From: B4-G1 sp964393895
GTDB lineage: Bacteria; Chloroflexota; Anaerolineae; B4-G1
DNA length: 48,666 nt
Direction of reading: 5' to 3'
Assembly: GCA_964393895.1 (NCBI GenBank)
Contig: CAYMWP010000015.1
Location: 1-48,666 of the forward strand
Shown here: positions 39,531 to 46,239 of the stretch, piece after piece
How the letters are laid out: every line of letters begins with the position of its first letter
How positions within the stretch are numbered: position 1 is the first letter of the stretch
Made by a program: the position numbers and the translations under genes
The notes under the pieces: generated by a model
The model's input: only the letters and a program-made list of their open reading frames with translations
Database searches by the model: none
Told to the model about the DNA's origin: nothing

Positions 39531-41205
39531 GGTAGCCCAAATCCTCCAAGCGGCGGCGCACCTGCTCGTCGTCCTCGTCCGAATAAGCGCCATCCGACGG
39601 TGAGCCGCCATCGAGGGCGGTGGAACGCCGGCGCTGGATCGGGTGATCGGCCAGATAGGCCTCGTCCAAGACCTCGGTCAGCACACGCCCATCCATGTCG
39701 TCCGGGATGGGGACGCCCAGCAAGTAGAGCGCGGTCGGGGCCACGTCAATGATCTGCGCCCCGGTCACCGTCTTCCCCCGCTTGGCGCCCTCCCTCCAAG
39801 CGACCAAGACGCCATCCTGGCGGTGACTGCCCGAATTGGCATAGTCCGAGCGCACGATCAGCTCGTCCTCCTCGAAGCCAAAATGCTTGGAGGAGATGTA
39901 GGCGTATTCCTGCGCGGCGAACAACAGGTCCGGGGCCAGGTCCAGGCAGCCGCCGCTGTAAATCTCGTCCTTGCGGTACACTCGGTCTATGATCTGCTCT
40001 CCCGTCTCGGGGTCCTCGAGCGCGTACAATTTCTCTGTGATGAACGCGGCCACATCCTCGTACTCCTGACCGGGGGAGACGACGCCCTCCGGCTCTCGCC
40101 CCCGCAGGTTGACCCGGATTTGACCAAAGTCGCCCGTGGCGTACGCCTTGGTGCGCGACCAATCCACGTCGTCCGGCGTCAGGAACGAGCTCACCACTCG
40201 GCTTCTCTGAGCGCGCGGGATGCGTAGATAGAGATTCGTCAGGCCTATTTTGCTCAGGACGGTGTACCCTCGAAGCAGCACCCGGTTCTTGACCAGCCAG
40301 CGCTTCAGGTGGGTCATGGGGCGGTCCTTGAGCTTGAGCAGCCCCAGCTCCATCAGCCACCGGTTGACAAAGATGAGCTTGTACAACGGCCCGGCCCCGT
40401 GATCGGACATCAGGATCACAGCGGCGTCTGGGGGGAGATGGGAGAGGATTTGCCCCAGGATCTCGTCCGCCTGACGAAAAACTCGCCGCACGGCGTCGGC
40501 ATGCCGGGCGTACTCGGGTTTATAGCCGGGGAAATCGGGATCCATATACTTCCAAAACCGGTGTTGGATCGAATCCGTCGCCGTGAACACGAACACGTTC
40601 AGGTCGCACGGATGCTTGCGCAGCAGGTGCAGCACGGCCCGCCCCCTTTTCTCCAACGTGGTCAGGGTGTCCTTGATGCACACCGCCTCTTTTCCCTCGA
40701 CGTACCATTCCTGTCCTTGGATCACGTAACCGCCGGCCGCCTGGTGCAGTTCGTCGGCCAGAGCAGGAGGTGAGGTGAATTGGGAATTGATGGAAGGAGT
40801 CAGCAAGCCGGAGACCAGGTAGCCGTTCACAGCGCGAGGGGGATAGGTGACCGGTACGTTGACGATACCGGTCGTCAGGCCGGCCTCGCTGGCGATCTCC
40901 CACATCGTCTTGCTGTGCAAGGAGGCCGCGTTGACCAGGGATGGCTCGTACCGACCATCCACGTGGCGCGTCCAATCAAAGATCCCGTGCTGACCGGGGT
41001 TCTTGCCCGTCATGAACGAGGCCCAGGCTGGGCCGCTCATCGGGTGGATGGTCGAGCGGAGCTTGCCGCTGACGCCCTCCGCCATCAACCGCTGTAGATT
41101 GGGCAGCTCTCCCGCCGCCAACCAGGGCTCGATCACGTCGAAAGACGCGCCGTCCCACCCGACGATGACCACGGGATGACCGATTCGCCGCTCAGTTTTC
41201 ACCAT
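39523..41205 (-). CDS. Alkaline-phosphatase-superfamily phosphodiesterase (COG3379-like)
   Basis: The 560-residue paralogue of the enzyme at 21077 keeps the metal-site segments VGWDGASFD, MSDHGAGPLYK and SGSHRQDGV, and the nucleophile loop HPMSGPAWASFMTG followed by NPGQHGIFDW. It has no signal peptide. The first half (VPVTYPPRAVNGYLVSGLLTPSINSQFTSPPAL) aligns throughout with the paralogue. The enzyme should hydrolyse or transfer a phosphoester; in this context a nucleotide- or lipid-linked intermediate is a reasonable guess, but not shown. GGAGG inside the end of the methyltransferase gene serves ATG 41205, 2 nt after that gene's stop. Confidence 0.88.
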   Translation of the reverse strand: MVKTERRIGHPVVIVGWDGASFDVIEPWLAAGELPNLQRLMAEGVSGKLRSTIHPMSGPAWASFMTGKNPGQHGIFDWTRHVDGRYEPSLVNAASLHSKTMWEIASEAGLTTGIVNVPVTYPPRAVNGYLVSGLLTPSINSQFTSPPALADELHQAAGGYVIQGQEWYVEGKEAVCIKDTLTTLEKRGRAVLHLLRKHPCDLNVFVFTATDSIQHRFWKYMDPDFPGYKPEYARHADAVRRVFRQADEILGQILSHLPPDAAVILMSDHGAGPLYKLIFVNRWLMELGLLKLKDRPMTHLKRWLVKNRVLLRGYTVLSKIGLTNLYLRIPRAQRSRVVSSFLTPDDVDWSRTKAYATGDFGQIRVNLRGREPEGVVSPGQEYEDVAAFITEKLYALEDPETGEQIIDRVYRKDEIYSGGCLDLAPDLLFAAQEYAYISSKHFGFEEDELIVRSDYANSGSHRQDGVLVAWREGAKRGKTVTGAQIIDVAPTALYLLGVPIPDDMDGRVLTEVLDEAYLADHPIQRRRSTALDGGSPSDGAYSDEDDEQVRRRLEDLGYLG

Positions 41206-41207
41206 AC

Positions 41208-41897
41208 CTAGCCTCCGATTCTGTTCTCATTCGGTTTGACGACGCTGATACAGATTCGGTATCGAAATAGGGGGCCGACCAGCGGGAACGGCATCATCAC
41301 CCGCTCGATGAGATTGAACACGGGGAAAAAACTAGGCGTAAAGTATGCCAAGCGAGGGCGAAAATTGGCCGCTTCCAGCGTCGCCAGCAACCGTTCCTTT
41401 GTCTTGAGATCAATGTGGGTTGGATTTTGCTTCAGCAGGTTGCGCGCCTTCATCCGCTCGATCATGTGCGTGGGATTGGGTGTGTAGATGGAAAGCGTGC
41501 CGCCTGGTTTCAAGACACGGAACGCCTCTCGCACCATACCCTCAAACGATGATTGCGTAATGTGCTCAACCAAGTCAGCCGAAACGGCTTTGTCGAAGGA
41601 TTCGTTCTCAATGTCATAGAGATTGGAAACGTCCCGTTCGTAGAACGTGATGGGGGCGTCCTCGAACAGTCGCTTTGCCGCTTGTATCGCAGGGGGTGAT
41701 AGATCCACCCCTACGACCTCTGCTCCAAACGTCGAGCAGAAATGTGTCACCGCCCCCATCCCGCAGCCGAGGTCAATGATCCGGTCGCCGGGTTGTGGGT
41801 CCACCATTCTTTCGATCTGTGCCAACCGCAGTTTGGTCCACGCCGTGCGATCCAGGTAGGCGGCGGCCATATCCTGGTAAAACTTGTCATCGTACAT
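41208..41897 (-). CDS. Class I SAM-dependent methyltransferase
   Basis: The 229-residue enzyme has a Rossmann methyltransferase fold. Motif I is IIDLGCGMGAV (40-50), motif II VVGVDLSPPAI, and the SADLVEHI and LKPGGTLSIYTPNP segments follow. It resembles UbiG/Methyltransf_11-type enzymes found in glycan clusters, which methylate sugars or polyketide-like acceptors. The acceptor is unknown. ATG 41897 is supported by GGAGGGGGG 7 nt upstream; a longer frame to 41972 only overlaps the GT4 gene. The start overlaps the GT4 stop by 11 nt. Confidence 0.88.
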   Translation of the reverse strand: MYDDKFYQDMAAAYLDRTAWTKLRLAQIERMVDPQPGDRIIDLGCGMGAVTHFCSTFGAEVVGVDLSPPAIQAAKRLFEDAPITFYERDVSNLYDIENESFDKAVSADLVEHITQSSFEGMVREAFRVLKPGGTLSIYTPNPTHMIERMKARNLLKQNPTHIDLKTKERLLATLEAANFRPRLAYFTPSFFPVFNLIERVMMPFPLVGPLFRYRICISVVKPNENRIGG

Positions 41898-43080
41898 CTG
41901 CCCCCCTCCGATCAAGCACGGTCCGATACAGAGACAACGTGCGCTGCGCGATGCGCTCATTCTCCCGGCCATGCCGCTGAAGCAGGGTCTGCGTGCCGCG
42001 CGCCAACCGGTCTCGCTCCTCCTTGTGGGAGAGCAGGCGCAGGATCGCTGCCGCCAGCGCGCGCTCGTCTTCCGGCGGAATCAGATAGGCATTCTCCCGA
42101 TGCGTGAAAAGCCGCTCCGTCTGCCCGGCCCGCGTGATGATGCAGGGTACTCGCATGTGCATCGCCTCGACAATCGTCATGCTCCAGGCGTTCTCCACCG
42201 GGCTGAGGGCCACGAACAATTCGGAGAGCGACAGGAAGCGGCCCGTGTCCCCCCGCGCGCCCACCAGGTGGACCGCCTGCTCGATCCCCCACCGGCGCAC
42301 GGCGGCTCGCAGCTCGCCGGCCAGCGGCCCATACCCCACGATCACGAAGCGGGCTTGCGGCCGCTCGGCGAGCACCAGCGGGGCCGCCCGGACCAGGGTC
42401 AGAGGGTCCTTGAACGCGTTCAGCCGGCCTACAAACGTCACCACATCATCCCCTGGTCTCAGGCCCAATTCCTCCGCGACAGGTCCGGCCTCCATCCCCG
42501 GCTGGAACGCTGCCTCGTCAATGGGCAGTGGGATGGCGTGATATTCGGTGACGCCGAGCTGTCGCAGCAAGGCCTCGGTCTCCAGGTTTGATGCCACCAC
42601 CGCGTCCACGCGCGCCAGCGCAGGCCGGATCAGAAACGAGGGAATCGAACGGACGTCGGTCCCGTGAACCGAAATCACGACCGGGATCCCATACCGCCGT
42701 CGCAGCGCCAGGCCAAGCCAGGCCAGGGGCGCCCAGTGGACGTGCACCACGTCGCAATCGGCGCAGATTCGGCGAGCGGCCATCAGAAACGCGGCTAAGA
42801 AAGCCGGTATCTGCAGCGCTGCCCACGGGCGATGGCGGAGGTTGTTCGGGATACCCTCCCCGTAGGCGAGTTGTTGCCACCTCTGTGGCCACGCATAGAC
42901 GAAGCGGTGTATGCGGACGTGGCCCCGTGTCTCGCAACGAGGAGCGTGGCCGTCGTGGGGCGCGACCACCTCGACCCCCACCCCTCGCTCGCTCAATGTC
43001 AGCGCCAGGTTGTAGACAAACACCCCGGCAAAGTCGCCCGGGCAGCGGGGAAAAGAGGTCGTGAGCATGCAGACGCGCAT
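41887..43080 (-). CDS. Glycosyltransferase family 4
   Basis: The 397-residue GT-B enzyme starts MRVCMLTTSFPRCPGDFAG, the standard N-terminal Rossmann domain with a donor-independent glycine loop. It continues with DVVHVHWAPLAWLG and VVISVHGTD. The C-terminal domain has VTFVGRLNAFKDPLTL and SPVENAWSMTIVEAM, the GT4 donor-binding acidic pair with one extra residue between the glutamates compared with the usual E-x7-E. It would add a sugar from a nucleotide sugar to a lipid-linked acceptor in the cytoplasm. ATG 43080 is chosen; the frame upstream to 43374 runs antiparallel through a membrane helix region of the GT2 gene and has no family similarity. It starts 5 nt after the GT2 stop. Confidence 0.9.
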   Translation of the reverse strand: MRVCMLTTSFPRCPGDFAGVFVYNLALTLSERGVGVEVVAPHDGHAPRCETRGHVRIHRFVYAWPQRWQQLAYGEGIPNNLRHRPWAALQIPAFLAAFLMAARRICADCDVVHVHWAPLAWLGLALRRRYGIPVVISVHGTDVRSIPSFLIRPALARVDAVVASNLETEALLRQLGVTEYHAIPLPIDEAAFQPGMEAGPVAEELGLRPGDDVVTFVGRLNAFKDPLTLVRAAPLVLAERPQARFVIVGYGPLAGELRAAVRRWGIEQAVHLVGARGDTGRFLSLSELFVALSPVENAWSMTIVEAMHMRVPCIITRAGQTERLFTHRENAYLIPPEDERALAAAILRLLSHKEERDRLARGTQTLLQRHGRENERIAQRTLSLYRTVLDRRGADVR

Positions 43081-43085
43081 ATCCC

Positions 43086-44054
43086 TCAGCGCAGGTCGCG
43101 GTTGTACTCCATATCGAACCACATGGCGAAAAAGATGGATTGCAGCCCCGACACAAAGAGAAAGACGGCGAACAACGCACTGGTGGCCGCAACGGTGCCG
43201 TAAAACAGGCGATAGATGACCAGGTACAATCCAAATAATGATCCCGGTACGAACAGCACCATGCCCATCAGGTAAAAGAACAGTAGCGGATGAAAGTCTC
43301 GAATCACGTACTTTTGCACCATCCGATAGAAAAAGAGCTTCAACAGCAGCCACGATAACTTGGGGATCATCCACAGCGGCCTGACGCCCGATTCCTCACC
43401 AACACCGTAAACCGGCCTGATCGGTACATCGCGCACGTGAAAATTGTACACGTTGAGCCTTACCAGTAAATCATTGGGTTGGCCGTACCGCTTGTACATG
43501 CGGTCCCAATCAATCGTCTCGAGCGCCTGCGAGTTGATGGCCGTATAGCCCGATTGCGAATCGGCCACGTGCCAATAGCCCGACGCGATCTTGGTCAACA
43601 GCGACATGGCCGAGTTGCCCAGGTAACGAACCTTGGGAATCTGGTTCCACGCATCCCCCGTGAACAGGCGATTCCCTTTGGCGTAATCCACCTTGCCCTC
43701 GACCACCGGATCGAGCAGAGCGGGCAAATCTGCGGGGTCCATTTGCGCGTCACCGGCCATCACCACCGCCACGTCCACCTGGTGGTCGCGGCACCACTTG
43801 TATCCGGTGGCAATCGCCCCGCCCACGCCCTGGTTGACCTGGTGCTGGATCAGGATCACGCGCTCCGGTTGCTCTGCGACACGCTCTAGAACGCGCTCGA
43901 CAGTCTCATCCTGGCTGCAGTCGTCCACCACCACGACCCAATCCACGAAATCGGGGAGGGTATCCAGGGTGCGCCCGATCAGCTTTGCCTCATTGTAAGC
44001 CGGCACCACGACGCCGATGATCTTTTTCTTGTACAAATCCGTTGATCCCGTCAA
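43086..44054 (-). CDS. GT2 glycosyltransferase, polyprenyl-phosphate-sugar synthase type (DPM1/DpgS-like)
   Basis: The 322-residue enzyme has a GT-A domain (about 10-230): VVVPAYNEAKLIG, VVVVDDCSQDET, HQVNQGVGGAIATGYKW and AVVMAGDAQMDPADL (DxD-like). A two-helix membrane tail (about 255-310) follows. This layout fits synthases that charge polyprenyl phosphate from a nucleotide sugar, which are the donors GT-C enzymes need. It is the first gene of the minus-strand operon. The start is uncertain: TTG 44054 or the in-frame TTG at 44036, seven codons into the product; both lie downstream of the promoter at 44100-44127. Confidence 0.87.
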   Translation of the reverse strand: MTGSTDLYKKKIIGVVVPAYNEAKLIGRTLDTLPDFVDWVVVVDDCSQDETVERVLERVAEQPERVILIQHQVNQGVGGAIATGYKWCRDHQVDVAVVMAGDAQMDPADLPALLDPVVEGKVDYAKGNRLFTGDAWNQIPKVRYLGNSAMSLLTKIASGYWHVADSQSGYTAINSQALETIDWDRMYKRYGQPNDLLVRLNVYNFHVRDVPIRPVYGVGEESGVRPLWMIPKLSWLLLKLFFYRMVQKYVIRDFHPLLFFYLMGMVLFVPGSLFGLYLVIYRLFYGTVAATSALFAVFLFVSGLQSIFFAMWFDMEYNRDLR

Positions 44055-44099
44055 TCTTAAATCTGCAAACCTGCCAATCCGTGTTCTACGACGGGCAGT

Positions 44100-44127
44100 A
44101 TTGTAACATGGTAGAGTAGTTTTTCAA
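44100..44127 (-). promoter_or_regulatory. Promoter of the five-gene GT2-to-flippase operon
   Basis: The minus strand reads TTGAAA (reverse of 44122-44127), 16-bp spacer, TACAAT (reverse of 44100-44105) preceded by TGT (extended -10). Transcription would start near 44093, about 40 nt before the GT2 start, and probably covers 44054 down to 38496. Confidence 0.6.
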
Positions 44128-44199
44128 GGCTGGACAAAGGGCCGTTTTCGTGGATAATTAAATCTGTTTTGCGATACAATGCCAGAGGAACGAGAGAGT

Positions 44200-46239
44200 A
44201 TGCAGCGCTTTGGAATAACAGAGGATAACCGGTCCATCAACGCGCGCCTGGCCCTGGCGCTGTTTTGCTTGTTGACGTGCCTATATTGGCTGACGAATAG
44301 CGCGCACGTCAGAATTGCCGATGGCGAGACGATGTACCTGGTGACCGAGAGCCTGGTCGAACGAGGCACGTTCGCCCAGTTGGAGCCGGAGCAGGCGGGC
44401 GATGCGCCTCGAACATTGATGCGCGCGCGCAATGGAAATTTTTACGCTGTGACCGGGCCACTCCAGTCGTTGCTGTCCGTGCCATTCTACCTGGCAGGAC
44501 GTTGGGTGGCGCGGGCCTTTCCCCCGCCGTTCTACGGATACTTTACCCGCTTCTTTGTGTGTCTGTTCAACTCCCCCGTCCTCGCGGCGACGGCGGCGCT
44601 GCTTTACCTGTTCGGCGTTGATTTAGGCTATCGGTGCCGAACGGCTGTCTTTGTGGCCTCGACTTTTGGGCTGGCGACGATAGCTCGGCCCTACGCGCGC
44701 ACCCTTTTCGCCGAGACGCTGCATACCTTTTGGCTGGTGTTAGCGGCATGGGCGGCCTATCGGTACGCGCACACAGACCGCTGGGGCTGGATGGCGCTGG
44801 TCGGCGCCGCGATGGGCTTGGGCACGGCGACCAAGTACGTGATGCTGGTGGCTGGCCCAGCCCTGGCCCTCTACCTGCTGCTGGAATGTCTACGGCGGCC
44901 CCAGCATCCTATGCGCTGGCTGGGACGGACCGCATTGTCCGGGGTGATCCCGTTCGTATTGATCCTGGCGGCGCTGTTGGCGCTCAACTATGCCCGTTTT
45001 GACAGCGTCTTGGAAACCGGCTACACTCAGGGCGACCCCAGCGGCACGGTCGGCGCGATATCCGCGACGGCGACGCCCATCCTCAGCCTGTACGGCCTTT
45101 TTTTCAGTTCCGGGAAGGGATTTTTCTTCTTTTCACCCCCGACCGTGTTAGCGCTGTGGGGCATATTCGGCCTGGCCCGCCGCCGCCGAAACGAAACTTG
45201 GCTGTTCCTGGCTATCGCCGTCTCCTACCCTCTATTCTACAGCCTGATCACCCCCCGTTGGCACGGCGGTGGCAACTGGGGCCCGCGCTACATCGTCTGC
45301 ATCACTCCTTTCCTGACCCTGCCCATCGGCGCGTTCCTGGAGCGGCGCGATATTGCACGCTGGCTGCGCGTGGGTAGCGCAACTCTGCTGTTCGTCGCCG
45401 GCTTCTGGGTGCAAATGTCCACCATCTTTGTCAACTATAGCACCTACCTGTTCAGCGACGTACCCGCCGACCAGCAACGCTTCCACCCGGCCCACTCGAC
45501 ACTCTCCGCCCAGTGGCGTCTGTGGCCGCGACAGACCAAGGCCTGGCAACAATACGACCACGACCTGCGGACCTCCGCTCAAGAGTTCTACGTCATTGAT
45601 GGCGGCTTTCACGATGTCGAGGTGCCCGACCTGTCCCCCTTTGGCCGTTGGATGAAAGAGAGTGGGCGGCTGCGCGTCTACGCCCGGCCAGAACAATCGC
45701 TGACGATCCAAATTGCATACTCACGTCCACATGCGGTGACAGGCAACTGGCAAGGATTACACCTCGTCTACGACGGCGTACCCGTGACCGGCGAGCGGCG
45801 GCTGGTCGCGGAGGACGAAAGCGAAACGCGATGGGTCGAGGCGCTTACGATCCCCGCCGATGAGGTGCACATACTCCCCGGCACGCTAGAGATGACGGCG
45901 GCGACCTGGCTCCCCCCGTCCGGCGATCCACGCGAGCTGAGCATTTTCGTCGAGCGCGTGGAAGTGCTGAGTGATGACTCGCCGCTGGTTTACAAGGACG
46001 CCAACCTACCGCGCCCATTGCCTGTGACGACCTCCTACCCCTGGAGCTGGCAGGCCATGTTCTGGTTCTACGACCCCGCCAACGCACGCCCCTTCGATGT
46101 CTGGCCCTGGTACGTGTGGACCAGTGGCCTCCCCTTGCCACAAGCACGAACGTTTGTTATAATCTTGGCTTTGACGCTGGGCGGCGGTTTTGTCGCCAGC
46201 GCTATCTGGTTTATCTCACAACTCAGGCGGAGCCTATAA
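44200..46239 (+). CDS. GT-C-type membrane glycosyltransferase without the locus-wide domain
   Basis: The 679-residue protein has about 11 helices to residue 410, an extracytoplasmic domain (about 420-640) and a C-terminal helix (about 645-670). The acidic motif is RIADGETMYLVTESLVE, followed by GNFYAVTGPLQSLLSVPFYL and FAETLHTFWLVLAAWAAYR; WHGGGNWGPRYIV lies before the last helices of the core. Unlike the other GT-C proteins in this locus, its tail does not match the shared beta domain and is anchored at both ends. ATG 44200 is preferred because AGAGGAA (44184-44190) precedes it by 9 nt; ATG 44179 overlaps a TACAAT that may be its -10 box. Its TAA abuts the next GTG. Confidence 0.8.
   Translation: MQRFGITEDNRSINARLALALFCLLTCLYWLTNSAHVRIADGETMYLVTESLVERGTFAQLEPEQAGDAPRTLMRARNGNFYAVTGPLQSLLSVPFYLAGRWVARAFPPPFYGYFTRFFVCLFNSPVLAATAALLYLFGVDLGYRCRTAVFVASTFGLATIARPYARTLFAETLHTFWLVLAAWAAYRYAHTDRWGWMALVGAAMGLGTATKYVMLVAGPALALYLLLECLRRPQHPMRWLGRTALSGVIPFVLILAALLALNYARFDSVLETGYTQGDPSGTVGAISATATPILSLYGLFFSSGKGFFFFSPPTVLALWGIFGLARRRRNETWLFLAIAVSYPLFYSLITPRWHGGGNWGPRYIVCITPFLTLPIGAFLERRDIARWLRVGSATLLFVAGFWVQMSTIFVNYSTYLFSDVPADQQRFHPAHSTLSAQWRLWPRQTKAWQQYDHDLRTSAQEFYVIDGGFHDVEVPDLSPFGRWMKESGRLRVYARPEQSLTIQIAYSRPHAVTGNWQGLHLVYDGVPVTGERRLVAEDESETRWVEALTIPADEVHILPGTLEMTAATWLPPSGDPRELSIFVERVEVLSDDSPLVYKDANLPRPLPVTTSYPWSWQAMFWFYDPANARPFDVWPWYVWTSGLPLPQARTFVIILALTLGGGFVASAIWFISQLRRSL

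Noticed and set aside
41898..41972. N-terminal extension of the methyltransferase
   Set aside because: ATG 41897 has a strong Shine-Dalgarno, and the extension only reads antiparallel-unlike residues inside the GT4 end.
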